Assembly: GCF_001571325.1 (NCBI RefSeq)
Contig: NZ_BCTO01000068.1
Coordinates: 1-54,814, forward strand
Reading direction: 5' to 3'
Origin: Delftia tsuruhatensis NBRC 16741
GTDB taxonomy: Bacteria; Pseudomonadota; Gammaproteobacteria; Burkholderiales; Burkholderiaceae_C
DNA: 54,814 nucleotides
Both the position numbers and the translations under genes were made by a program. This document shows positions 26,618-35,179 of the stretch, in pieces; the stretch's first letter is position 1, and each line of letters opens with the position of its first letter. The notes beneath the pieces were generated by a model that did not search any database, was not told where the DNA came from, and saw nothing but the letters and a program-made list of their open reading frames with translations.

Positions 26618-28744
26618 ATGCTGCAATCCGCCGTGCCCAGAGCACGCACCATGGCCCCCTCAGCTTCCCACGCCGGCGCCCTGCGCCTGAGCGTGCTGGG
26701 CCTGGCCGCCGCCCTGGCGCTGAGCGCCTGCAACGAATCCCAGGACAAGCCCCCGCAGGCCGCCAGCGCGCCGCTGCCGCCTGCCACCGAAAGCGCCCAG
26801 CCCGTCGCCACGCCCGTGGCCTATGTGCCGCCGTCGGCCGAGACGCTCTACCAGATGGTGGCGCCCATTGCGCTGTACCCCGACAAGCTCGTGGCCCAGG
26901 TGCTGGCCGCCTCCACCTATCCCGACCAGGTCGGCGCCGCCGAGGTCTGGCTGGGGCAGAACCCGGGCCTCAAGCCCCAGGAGCTGCAGGACGCCGTCAA
27001 CGGCCAGGACTGGGACCCGTCGGTCAAGTCCCTGGCCCAGTTTCCCAACGTGCTGGCGCAGCTGTCTTCCAACATTCCCTGGACCACGGCCCTGGGCAGG
27101 GCCTACTACAACGATCCGGCCGACGTGATGAACGCCATCCAGGTGATGCGCCAGCGCGCCTACAAGGCCGGTACGCTCAAGGACTCCAGCCGGCTCAAGG
27201 TGGCCGTGGCCGCGGCCGACGCCCCGCCGCGCGATCCCCAGCCAGCGCCCCAGGACATGGGCGAGCCCCTGTCGTCCATGCTGCCGGTGCCGGTGATCGA
27301 TGCGCCCTCGCAGTTCATCGAGATCACTCCCGCCCAGCCCGACACCGTCTATGTGCCGCAGTACGACCCGGGTGTGGTGTATGGCGAGCCGCTGCCGGTG
27401 TATGGCGGCTACCGCCCCATCGTGGCGCCGCAGCCCGTCTACGTGGGCAGTTCGGCCGCGCCCGTGGTGGCGGGGCTGATCGGCTTTGGCGCAGGCGTGA
27501 TCCTCGCCGAGTCCGTGGACCGTCGCCCCTGGGGCTGGAACTCCTGGGGCATGCGCTGGGGCGAGCCCGGCTACCGCTGGCACCGCAACGAGCCGCCGCC
27601 ACCGCCCTCGCGCCGGCCAGCCGTGATCTACAACAACAACACCTATGTGACACGCTCGACCACGGTGGTGCAGAACATCCGCAACACGCAGATCAACAAC
27701 GGTGGCAACGTCACCCACATCGCGAACAACCCGCACGTCGAGCCCCGCCCTGCCGGCAACCCGCCCAACCCGCCACAGGGCGGCGATCCGCGCCCGGGCG
27801 GCATGGCCGCGGCGGCCCTGGCCGGCGCCGCCGGCATGGCAGGCGCGGCCGCCGCCGCGCATGGCGGCATGCCGCAGCGGCTGGGCCTGAGGCCACCGCA
27901 GGGCGGCCCGCCGGCGTCTTCCCAAGGCATGCTGCCGCCCGGCGCCACGCAAGGATCTGCCCGGCATGACGGCGCCGATCGCGGCCGCCCGGGCCTGCGG
28001 CCCGATGACCGGCCGCAGGCAGCGTTGCAGCCCAGGATGAACCCGGTGCCGGCCTCGCAGCCGGGCCAGTTCGGCAAGTGGCCGCAGGCTCCGCATTCGA
28101 CCCAGGCTGCAGGGGTGCAGCGCCCGCCAGCCGCCCTGCCCGCTGCCGCCATGCCGGGCGAGCGGGGCCGCGATTCCCGCGTGCCTTCGTGGTCGTCTGC
28201 CGCCGCGCAGCAGGGCACGCGGCAGCAGGACCGGCAGGACCGCGACCGTTCCATGGCCGATGCCGCGCGCATGCGCCAGCAGCAGCAACAGCAGATGGAG
28301 ATGCAGACCGCCCGCCTGCGTGGCGAGGAGCAGTCGCGGCAGCAACAGCAACAGCAACAACGGCAGCAACAACAGGCCCAGCGCCAGGCACAGATGCAGA
28401 TGCAGGCCAGGGACCAGGCCCGCGAACAGGCGCAGATGCAGGCCCGCCAGCAGCAGTTGCAGCAACAACAGCAACAGCAACAAGCCCGTGCGCAGGAACA
28501 GATGCAGGCCAGAATGCAGGCCCAACAACAGGCGCAGCAGCAAGCGCAACGACAGGCCCAGATGCAGGAGCGTCAGGCGCAGCAGCAACGCATGCAGCTC
28601 CAGCAGGCACAGCAGGCCCAGGCGCGCGCCCAGCAGCAGCAGGCCCGCGCGCAGCAGGAGCAGCGCCAACAGCAGCAGCGCATGGCCAACGCATCCCGCC
28701 CGCAGGAACGGCGCGGCGGACGTGACGAACGCCGGGACCGCTGA
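26618..28744 (+). CDS. DUF3300 lipoprotein with a long Gln-rich tail
   Basis: 708 residues. AGGAGA precedes ATG by 5 nt. A lipobox LSAC puts the lipidated Cys at residue 38. DUF3300 follows at about 70-300 (ETLYQMVAPIALYPDKLVAQVLAASTYPDQV is typical). Residues around 300-335 are Trp/Tyr-rich (WGWNSWGMRWGEPGYRWH), then come Asn-rich and Pro/Gly/Ala-rich segments. From about 545 to 690 the tail is dominated by Gln with Arg, Met and Ala, encoded by CAG/CAA runs. The tail is probably disordered or coiled-coil. No function is established for DUF3300; an outer-membrane or periplasmic role is expected. Confidence 0.88.
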   Translation: MLQSAVPRARTMAPSASHAGALRLSVLGLAAALALSACNESQDKPPQAASAPLPPATESAQPVATPVAYVPPSAETLYQMVAPIALYPDKLVAQVLAASTYPDQVGAAEVWLGQNPGLKPQELQDAVNGQDWDPSVKSLAQFPNVLAQLSSNIPWTTALGRAYYNDPADVMNAIQVMRQRAYKAGTLKDSSRLKVAVAAADAPPRDPQPAPQDMGEPLSSMLPVPVIDAPSQFIEITPAQPDTVYVPQYDPGVVYGEPLPVYGGYRPIVAPQPVYVGSSAAPVVAGLIGFGAGVILAESVDRRPWGWNSWGMRWGEPGYRWHRNEPPPPPSRRPAVIYNNNTYVTRSTTVVQNIRNTQINNGGNVTHIANNPHVEPRPAGNPPNPPQGGDPRPGGMAAAALAGAAGMAGAAAAAHGGMPQRLGLRPPQGGPPASSQGMLPPGATQGSARHDGADRGRPGLRPDDRPQAALQPRMNPVPASQPGQFGKWPQAPHSTQAAGVQRPPAALPAAAMPGERGRDSRVPSWSSAAAQQGTRQQDRQDRDRSMADAARMRQQQQQQMEMQTARLRGEEQSRQQQQQQQRQQQQAQRQAQMQMQARDQAREQAQMQARQQQLQQQQQQQQARAQEQMQARMQAQQQAQQQAQRQAQMQERQAQQQRMQLQQAQQAQARAQQQQARAQQEQRQQQQRMANASRPQERRGGRDERRDR
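28284..28685 (+). repeat. CAG/CAA-rich low-complexity tract
   Basis: Imperfect CAG/CAA trinucleotide repeats encode poly-Gln interspersed with Ala, Arg and Met in the DUF3300 protein. The tract stays in one frame and gives long spurious open frames on other strands. Confidence 0.85.
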
Positions 28745-28838
28745 ACGGCCCGGCAGAGGTTTGGCTTGGCGCACGCTTGGCGGACAATGGGGCGATCGAT
28801 AACGGCCCCATGCCGGCGCCAAGCCCGCCGCTTCATCC

Positions 28839-29720
28839 ATGCAGATACCGACGACGAATCCCCGCTCCCGCCGACTGTTCGTGCAATCCCTGTGCGCCTC
28901 GGGCGCGGGCCTGATCCTTCCCTCCTGGGCCGCCAAGGCCGCAGCGCCCTCCAGCGAATCCCCCTGGCCCCATGACAGCCGCGTGCCCGGCGGCGTGGCC
29001 CGTCTGTCGCTGGGGCCCGCATCCCAGCGGCCCCAGGTACTGGCCGGCGACGTGCCCGTGCTGGTGGTGGGCGACATGATCGAATGGACGGCCGTGGTCG
29101 GCATTGCGCTGTCGGCCGCACCTGGCACCCACAGCGTGACCGTGAAGGGCGAAGGCGCAGCGCGCTCCCTGGCCTACGAGGTGCGTGACAAGAAGTACAC
29201 CGAGCAGCGCCTGAAGGTCTCGCCCAAGACCGTGGACCTGTCGCCCGAGGACGATGCGCGCTACCAGCGTGAGCGCGCCCACCAGCAGACCATCATGGCG
29301 CTGTTCACCGAGCCGCCCGCACGCCCCGGCGACCTGCGCATGCGCCAGCCCGTGCCGGGCCGGCGCAGCAGCAGCTTCGGCCTGCGCCGCGTGTTCAACG
29401 GCCAGCCGCGCAATCCGCACAGCGGCATGGACATCGCGGCAGCCACGGGCACCAACGTCGTCGCGCCGCTGCCGGGCAAGGTGGTGGACGTCGGCGACTA
29501 TTTCTTCAACGGCGGCACCGTGTGGCTGGACCACGGCGGCGGCCTGCTGAGCATGTACTGCCACCTGAGCAGCGTGCAGTGCAAGCTGGGCGATCAGCTG
29601 GACACGGGAGAGGCCTTCTGCAAGGTCGGCGCCACGGGCCGCGTCACCGGCCCGCACCTGCACTGGGGCGTGATGCTCAACCGCAGCATGGTGGACCCGG
29701 CGCTGTTCCTGGCGGCGTGA
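28839..29720 (+). CDS. Tat-exported M23 family metallopeptidase
   Basis: 293 residues. The N-terminus has a twin-arginine pattern (SRRLFVQ, about 10-16) followed by a hydrophobic core, so folded export by Tat is likely. The C-terminal M23 (LytM) domain has zinc motif HSGMDIA and HLHWG, plus MYCHLS, so it should be catalytically active against peptidoglycan cross-links. A middle domain (about 50-150) resembles the N-terminal domain found in such hydrolases. It follows the DUF3300 gene by 94 bp. Confidence 0.9.
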   Translation: MQIPTTNPRSRRLFVQSLCASGAGLILPSWAAKAAAPSSESPWPHDSRVPGGVARLSLGPASQRPQVLAGDVPVLVVGDMIEWTAVVGIALSAAPGTHSVTVKGEGAARSLAYEVRDKKYTEQRLKVSPKTVDLSPEDDARYQRERAHQQTIMALFTEPPARPGDLRMRQPVPGRRSSSFGLRRVFNGQPRNPHSGMDIAAATGTNVVAPLPGKVVDVGDYFFNGGTVWLDHGGGLLSMYCHLSSVQCKLGDQLDTGEAFCKVGATGRVTGPHLHWGVMLNRSMVDPALFLAA

Positions 29721-29744
29721 ACGGGGCTGTGGCGCCCGCCGGCG

Positions 29745-30323
29745 TCAGTGGTCGGCCGAGGGAATCGTGTTCTGCGGCGCCACCGGCGTGGGCACGGCGA
29801 TGGAGTCGCGGTCCTGCGCCAGGTAGCGCGAGACCAGCTCGAAGAAGCTGTCGTAGAAGCCGCTCTTGGCAATCGTCTCGCTGCCCACCTTGACCATGGA
29901 GTCGCTGCCCGAGGAGAACGGCAGCGACACGGACCCCAGCGCACCCACGCCCAGGCTGGCCGAGTTGGCGCTCTTCTTCAGGGTATAGCGGTCCTGCAGC
30001 GCCGTGACAAAGCCGATGCTGACCTGGCCGTCGGCGGTCTCCGGCACGCAGACCACGCGGATGTTCATCTGCAGGTTCAGCTCCGGGTCGGGCTGGAAGC
30101 TCTTGCTGCCTTCTATGAGTTCGGCCGTGCGCGCCATGGCGATGTAGCCCTGGCTCAGCAGCGCGCGGCGCGCGGCCTCGCAGGTCTGGGCCGGCGAGGC
30201 ATCGAACATGCGCGAGAAGGTCTCGGTGGAGCCGAAGCTCTCCTGCACCGGCACATGCTGGGGAATCGTCGAGCCGCAGCCCGCCAGCACCATGATGACG
30301 GCCAAAGCCCCTGCGCAGCGCAT
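29745..30323 (-). CDS. DUF2242 family lipoprotein
   Basis: 192 residues beginning MRCAGALAVIMVLAGCGS, a clear lipoprotein signal with lipobox LAGC. Typical DUF2242 features follow: ACEAARRALLSQGY-like segment, KSFQPDPELNLQMNIRVVCV and the ALQDRYTLKKS block. The family has no known function. An AGGG stretch lies 7-8 nt upstream of ATG 30323. It is divergent from another lipoprotein gene across a 330-bp regulatory region. Confidence 0.8.
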   Translation of the reverse strand: MRCAGALAVIMVLAGCGSTIPQHVPVQESFGSTETFSRMFDASPAQTCEAARRALLSQGYIAMARTAELIEGSKSFQPDPELNLQMNIRVVCVPETADGQVSIGFVTALQDRYTLKKSANSASLGVGALGSVSLPFSSGSDSMVKVGSETIAKSGFYDSFFELVSRYLAQDRDSIAVPTPVAPQNTIPSADH

Positions 30324-30653
30324 GCCACGCACCCTGTTTGCTGCACTCCAACGTCGATACACGAACCTGCTCCTTGCTCCGGTGCCGCTGCCTGCGGATG
30401 GCATGGCGGCTGGCCGCCTATTCTCACCCGAGCGCAATGCAATGGCCGGCAACTTTGCAGCAATCGGTTTTTCCGTCTGCATCAAATAGATGCAAACGAA
30501 TGTGAATAGCGCCCCGTTCTGACAAGCACCGCCGCCCATCTGCGTTATGGTGCCCCGGTTCGGCCAGGGCCGGTGCGGCTCATGCCGCACCCGGGCTGCC
30601 CAAGCCTGCCGCCGCTGCGCCTGTACCTGTACCCATCAACCAAGGAACTCAAC
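30324..30653. other. Divergent intergenic region between two lipoprotein genes
   Basis: 330 bp without a gene. It contains an operator-like inverted repeat TGCATC-AAATA-GATGCA (30478-30494) near the centre and a second perfect 7-bp inverted repeat with a TCAT loop (30573-30590) nearer the plus-strand gene. Promoters for both genes are expected here. I could not fix -35/-10 pairs with confidence. Confidence 0.4.
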
Positions 30654-31496
30654 ATGAAGCCAAGCTGGACCTGGTGCCTGCCCGTGATCGTCACCATGGG
30701 GCTCGGCGCCTGCAGCCATATCGACAAGGGCGGCAACGCCGAAGACGGCGCCAAGCCCCAGGTGTCGGCTCCTGCCGGCCCGCCCGGTGACGCCCAATCG
30801 CTGACCGCCTACCACTGGAGTCTTCGCCAGGCCTTCACGCCCCAGGGCACCGAAGACCAGAGCTGGTTCCTGACGGCCGCCTCGCGCAAGCGGCCCCTGC
30901 AACTGGAGTTCGCCGACCAGCGCCTGGCCGTCAAGAACCTGTGCAACGTGGTGACCACGGGCTACCGCACCGAAGGCAACCGCATCGCCACCCAGCGCGC
31001 CGCCAGCACGCTGATGGCCTGCGATGACGACCAATTGATGGCGCTGGAGCAAAAGGTGGCCCGCATCCTGCCCACGGCCAAGCAATGGTCCGTGCAACTG
31101 GGCGAAGGCAAGCAGCCTGCGCGCCTGACGCTCACCTTCATCGACGGCACGCGCTGGCAGCTCGACGGCTCGCCCACGGCCCAGACCCAGTACGGCAGCG
31201 CAGGCGAACGCATCTTCCTGGAAGTGGCGCCCCAGCGCACGGCCTGCAACCACCCGCTGATCAAGGACTTCCAGTGCCTGCGCGTGCGCGAGATCCGCTA
31301 CGGCGACAACGGCGTGAAGACCTCCACCGGCGAGTGGGAGAACTTCTACAGCGAGATCGAGGGCTACAAGCACGAGCCCGGCATCCGCAACGTGCTGCGC
31401 ATCCAGCGCTACAAGCGCCAGAACGTGCCGGCCGACGCATCGGCCTACGCCTATGTGCTGGACATGGTGGTCGAGAGCGAGCGCGTGGGCCGCTGA
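30654..31496 (+). CDS. META and DUF4377 domain lipoprotein
   Basis: 280 residues. The signal peptide has lipobox LGAC, lipid on Cys20. A META/HslJ-like domain (about 48-180, TAYHWSLRQAF start) is followed by a DUF4377 domain with CLRVREIRYG, WENFYSEIEGYKHEPG and the final YVLDMVVESE. In E. coli the META protein HslJ is linked to heat stress and novobiocin tolerance; the double-domain form is uncharacterised. AAGGA lies 8 nt before ATG. A strong terminator follows. Confidence 0.85.
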   Translation: MKPSWTWCLPVIVTMGLGACSHIDKGGNAEDGAKPQVSAPAGPPGDAQSLTAYHWSLRQAFTPQGTEDQSWFLTAASRKRPLQLEFADQRLAVKNLCNVVTTGYRTEGNRIATQRAASTLMACDDDQLMALEQKVARILPTAKQWSVQLGEGKQPARLTLTFIDGTRWQLDGSPTAQTQYGSAGERIFLEVAPQRTACNHPLIKDFQCLRVREIRYGDNGVKTSTGEWENFYSEIEGYKHEPGIRNVLRIQRYKRQNVPADASAYAYVLDMVVESERVGR

Positions 31497-31523
31497 GCGC
31501 GCCTGCTGCCCCACAGCCCTGAA

Positions 31524-31548
31524 GGCCTGCACTGCGCAGGCCTTTTTT
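31524..31548 (+). terminator. Rho-independent terminator after the META/DUF4377 gene
   Basis: A 7-bp perfect stem (31524-31530 with 31536-31542, loop of 5) is followed by six T residues, 28 bp after the stop codon. Confidence 0.92.
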
Positions 31549-31560
31549 GTGGGCTGCGCC

Positions 31561-33012
31561 TCACAGCACCGGACTGAGCATCGCCAGCAGGTTGTTCCAG
31601 ATGCGCCGGCCCCAGGGCCAGGCGTGGACCTGGGCGGCGGTGATGCGGTCGGACTGGCGGATGTAGTCGGCCTGGCGCCGGCGGATGGCCTGGGTCACGG
31701 CCTCGTCCTGCAGCAGCACATTGTTCTCGAAGTTCAGGTCGAAGCTGCGCAGGTCCAGGTTGGTGGAGCCCAGCAAAGCCACCTGCCCGTCCACGCACAG
31801 GGTCTTGGCATGCAGCAGGCCGGGGCGGAATTCATGGAGCATGACGCCGGCCCGCAGCAGGTAGCGGTAGGTGCTGCGGCTGGCCGCGCCCACGATCCAC
31901 GAATCGTTGCGCGCGGGCAGGATGAGACTGACCTGCACGCCGCGCCAGGCGGCGGCGCACAGGGCCTCGAGCACCGTGGCGTCGGGAATGAAGTAAGGGG
32001 TGGAGATCACGACCTCGCGCCGTGCGCTGGCCAGCAGCGTGGACACGAGCTGCGAGGTGGAGCGGGGCCGCTCGGCCGGGCCTTCGGCAATGACGACGGC
32101 GGCAAAGCCGCCTGCAGGCCGCTCGGGCAGACCGTTTGCGGACCGGACAGCCAACGGCATGGGAGGAATCTGGGCGACGCTGCGTGCCTGCGCCCAGTCG
32201 CTGGCGAACACCTGCTGCATCTGCGCCACCACCGGACCCTGCATGCGCAGCATGACATCGACCCAGGGCGCATAGCGGGCCTTGACGGCAAAGGCTTCAT
32301 CCGCGCAGTTCTGGCTGCCGCAGTAGGTGATGCGCTGGTCGATCACGGTGATCTTGCGGTGGTTGCGCAGGTCCAGGCGGCTGGTGAACATCACGCGGAT
32401 CGGATGGCTGGTGGGCAGGGCCACGGCCAGCTGCACGCCCGCCTGGGCCATCTGCTGCCAGAGGTCGGTGCGCAGCAGCGCGCGCGAGCCCAGGCCGTCC
32501 ACCATGGCGCGGCAGACCACGCCACGCCGTGCCGCGCGCACCAGCGCCTGGGCCACGGCCGTGCCCGTGTGATCAGCCAGCCAGATGTAGTACAGCACGT
32601 TGATTTCATGCTGGGCGGCGTCCATGTCGGCCAGCATGCGGGCGCGGGCCTCGGCGCCATCGGCCATGAGCTGCGCGGTGTGGCCCGGCTGCGCGGCAAA
32701 GCGGTTGATGGAGGCCGCATAGCCGAAGGCAGCCTGCCACTGTGGGGCGATGCCCGCTATCGGCACGGCGGCGCCGTGGTCCATGGCAGCGCCTGCCGCG
32801 AAGTCCTGCACCTTGCGGTACCGGGCCCGGCCGCGGCGGCGCAGCGTGACTTCGCCAAACAGGTAGTACAGCGCGCAACTGACGTAGGGCAGCAGCACGA
32901 TGACGGTGAGCCAGCCCATGCGAACGTCGGGGCGCACATCGTCACGCAAAAGGATGCGCAGGCCGAAACCCGCGATGAGCAGCAGATGCAATGCGATAAG
33001 CAGCCAGGTCAT
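31561..33012 (-). CDS. cls: Cardiolipin synthase, phospholipase D type
   Basis: Joins two phosphatidylglycerol molecules into cardiolipin at the inner membrane. 483 residues. Two N-terminal membrane helices (about 1-20 and 33-52, PLDc_N type) are followed by two PLD domains. HKD motifs are HRKITVID (His218, Lys220, Asp225) and HAKTLCVD (His401, Lys403, Asp408), both complete. Length equals ClsA (486). It is convergent with the META/DUF4377 gene and its upstream region is the 33.0-33.4 kb island. Confidence 0.95.
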   Translation of the reverse strand: MTWLLIALHLLLIAGFGLRILLRDDVRPDVRMGWLTVIVLLPYVSCALYYLFGEVTLRRRGRARYRKVQDFAAGAAMDHGAAVPIAGIAPQWQAAFGYAASINRFAAQPGHTAQLMADGAEARARMLADMDAAQHEINVLYYIWLADHTGTAVAQALVRAARRGVVCRAMVDGLGSRALLRTDLWQQMAQAGVQLAVALPTSHPIRVMFTSRLDLRNHRKITVIDQRITYCGSQNCADEAFAVKARYAPWVDVMLRMQGPVVAQMQQVFASDWAQARSVAQIPPMPLAVRSANGLPERPAGGFAAVVIAEGPAERPRSTSQLVSTLLASARREVVISTPYFIPDATVLEALCAAAWRGVQVSLILPARNDSWIVGAASRSTYRYLLRAGVMLHEFRPGLLHAKTLCVDGQVALLGSTNLDLRSFDLNFENNVLLQDEAVTQAIRRRQADYIRQSDRITAAQVHAWPWGRRIWNNLLAMLSPVL

Positions 33013-33367
33013 GCGGCCAGCATAGCGGCGGCATTGCGGACCTGTTTCTCAGGCGCGCAATGTTTCACGGGGGCACGGGCCTTGATCTGCGGCGGGCGGC
33101 TGCACACCGGTGATGGATCCAGGAACAGAATTCCACGAAAAACCTGAATCATGACGAAAGTACACGCACACATCCCACGAAACTTTTCCGTTGGACGAAG
33201 AAAATGACGGTGGCGTGACGGTTATGCCCAGCGACTGTGGGCCTGCCTGTGGACAAGCTTCGGGACAACCCGTGTTTGCGGCGCCAGCCTTGGCTTTGCC
33301 GGTGGCGCTCAAAAAACAGGCATGTTGCGCCGCCGCCGCAATGTTTCACGCAGCACCGGCAGGGTTG
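33013..33367. other. 355-bp intergenic island upstream of cls
   Basis: No convincing gene. Two exact 14-bp direct repeats CGCAATGTTTCACG lie at 33056-33069 and 33337-33350. Between them are a DnaA-box-like 9-mer TTGTCCACA (minus strand, 33248-33256) and a 16-mer GCTCAAAAAACAGGCA (33307-33322) that recurs exactly at 46931-46946. The cls promoter is expected here. Confidence 0.6.
33056..33350 (+). repeat. Direct repeat pair CGCAATGTTTCACG
   Basis: Two identical 14-mers, 281 bp apart start to start, bound most of the intergenic island. Their TGTTTCACG core equals half of the chromosomal parS consensus, but the second half is not conserved. Confidence 0.85.
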
Positions 33368-33715
33368 TCAGCGAAAGCGGAAACGGCCTTCGACGAACAT
33401 GGAGGACCGGTGGCCGCCCTCGCTGGCCGGATCGGCAAAGGACCAGAAGGCCTGCACCGTTCCCTGCGCCGTGTCTATGACCTGGCTGACGGTGAAACCG
33501 GTTTTCTCGATCCAGTTGAGGAAGTGCAGGCTGTCGCTGACCTGCAGGTAGCTGAGCCGTTCGCAGCCGTCGGACACATGGCCCAGGGAATCGACCACAT
33601 GCCAGACCATCTGGCCCTGCGGCGTGTACCGCACATCAGCCTTGCTATCGGGGAAATCGATGACCGCTTCGCGCCCGATCAAGGTGCCGGCGTATTGCAT
33701 GGACAACATGGACAT
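33368..33715 (-). CDS. Small MoaF-like protein
   Basis: 115 residues, no signal peptide. The sequence (GTLIGREAVIDFPDSKADVRYTP..., YLQVSDSLHFLNWIEKTGFTVSQVID) resembles MoaF-related lipocalin-like domain proteins, mostly uncharacterised; the assignment is from general resemblance. GGAG precedes the ATG at 33715. It is divergent from the MFS gene with a very short spacer. Confidence 0.65.
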   Translation of the reverse strand: MSMLSMQYAGTLIGREAVIDFPDSKADVRYTPQGQMVWHVVDSLGHVSDGCERLSYLQVSDSLHFLNWIEKTGFTVSQVIDTAQGTVQAFWSFADPASEGGHRSSMFVEGRFRFR

Positions 33716-33757
33716 GGTGTGTTGCTCCTCTGATGCGGGGTTCTGGCCTGACCCGTG

Positions 33758-35179
33758 ATGGCATGTTCACGCGCCGCGTCCCCGGTGTTTGTGGGAGCAG
33801 GCCGCATGCCTTCGTCGGCAGCATGGCGCAGGCGGTTCGGCCTGCAGGGCGGCGGCATTTCGCAGATACTGCGCGTGCTCTGCCACGGACTTCCGATCTT
33901 GCCCTCCTCCCCGCTTCCCCCCACTTCGGCCGACAGCCCCGCTGCCGGCCTGCGCAACAGCGCCTTCGTCCCTTTCGTCATGGCGCGCATGCTGTCCATG
34001 TTCGCCCAGCAGATGCAGGCCGTGGTCGTCGCCTGGCAGGTCTACGACCTGACGCGCGACCCCATGTCCCTGGCCTATGTGGGACTGGCCCAGTTCCTGC
34101 CCATGCTGGCGCTGCTGATTCCGGCAGGCGACCTCAGCGACCGCATGAGCCGCAAGCGCCTGCTGTCGGGCAGCTGGGCCGTGGCGGCGCTGTGCTCCCT
34201 GCTGCTGCTGTGGCTGTCCTGGCACGAGGGCGCTGCCGCGCACGATGTGCACTGGATCTACGCGGTGCTGGTGCTGTTCGGTTGCAGCCGCGCCTTCACA
34301 GGGCCGGCCCTGCAAAGCCTGCTGCCGCAGATCGTGCCGCGCGAGCAACTGGCCCAGGCGCTGGCCACCAACAGCATGCTGATGCGCACGGCCGCCATCG
34401 CGGCGCCCGTGCTGGGCGGCCTGCTCTACGCCTGGGGCGGCGCCGTGCTGACCTATGCGGTCTGCGGCGTGTCCCTGGTGCTGGCCGTGCTGCTGCTGGG
34501 CACGGTGCCCGTGCGCTATGCCGAAGCCATGGCGCCGGCCGGCGGCTCGCTGTGGCTGCGCTTTGGCGAAGGCATCCACTTCATCCGCACGCGCCCCATC
34601 ATCCTGGGCACGATTTCGCTGGACCTGTTCGCCGTGCTGCTGGGCGGCGTGGTGGCCCTGCTGCCCGTGTACGCGCACGAGGTGCTCAAGGTCGGGCCCG
34701 AAGGCCTGGGCCTGCTGCGCTCGTCCATGACCGTGGGCGAGGTGGCCATGGGCCTGTGGCTGTCGGCCCGCCCCATACAGCGCCATGTGGGCCGCGTGAT
34801 GTTCGCCGCCGTGGCCATCTTCGGCGTGGCCAATCTGGTGTTTGCGCTGTCGCACTGGTTCTGGCTGTCCATGGCGGCGCTGATGCTGGCGGGTGCGGCC
34901 GACATGGTGAGCGTGTACATCCGCTCGGCCCTGGTGCAGTTTTCCACGCCCGACTCCATGCGCGGGCGCGTGAACGCGGTGAACATGCTGTTCATCGGCT
35001 CGTCCAACGAACTGGGCGAGTTCCGTGCCGGCACCAGCGCCGCCTGGCTGGGCGCGGTGCCCGCCGCCGTGGTGGGCAGCCTGTGCACGCTGGGCGTGGT
35101 CGGCAGCTGGATGACCCTGTTCAAGCCGCTGCGCGACGTGGACCGGCTGGAAGACGCGGCCCGCGTGGGCCAGGGCTAA
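33758..35179 (+). CDS. Major facilitator superfamily exporter (EntS-like)
   Basis: About 473 residues as drawn, with 10-12 membrane segments from about residue 70 onward. The MFS loop 2-3 motif appears as GDLSDRMSRKRLL. Overall layout resembles the MFS_3/enterobactin-exporter group. The first 60 residues are not typical and no ribosome site is visible, so the real start may lie downstream, between about 33870 and 33979 (NSAFVPFVMARMLS begins the conserved part). Substrate unknown. Its stop codon overlaps the convergent ddh stop. Confidence 0.85.
   Translation: MACSRAASPVFVGAGRMPSSAAWRRRFGLQGGGISQILRVLCHGLPILPSSPLPPTSADSPAAGLRNSAFVPFVMARMLSMFAQQMQAVVVAWQVYDLTRDPMSLAYVGLAQFLPMLALLIPAGDLSDRMSRKRLLSGSWAVAALCSLLLLWLSWHEGAAAHDVHWIYAVLVLFGCSRAFTGPALQSLLPQIVPREQLAQALATNSMLMRTAAIAAPVLGGLLYAWGGAVLTYAVCGVSLVLAVLLLGTVPVRYAEAMAPAGGSLWLRFGEGIHFIRTRPIILGTISLDLFAVLLGGVVALLPVYAHEVLKVGPEGLGLLRSSMTVGEVAMGLWLSARPIQRHVGRVMFAAVAIFGVANLVFALSHWFWLSMAALMLAGAADMVSVYIRSALVQFSTPDSMRGRVNAVNMLFIGSSNELGEFRAGTSAAWLGAVPAAVVGSLCTLGVVGSWMTLFKPLRDVDRLEDAARVGQG

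Noticed and set aside
26660..29128. 822-codon minus-strand open frame opposite the DUF3300 gene
   Set aside because: Poly-Gln codons read as Leu-rich on the other strand, creating an artificial membrane-like protein.
33049..33312. 88-codon minus-strand ORF in the 33 kb island
   Set aside because: No ribosome site, no family resemblance, and it spans the short repeats of the intergenic region.
33056..33350. Possible parS sites (TGTTTCACG)
   Set aside because: Only half of the 16-bp palindrome is present at each copy; the right halves match poorly (10 and 11 of 16 in total), and no parAB genes are near.
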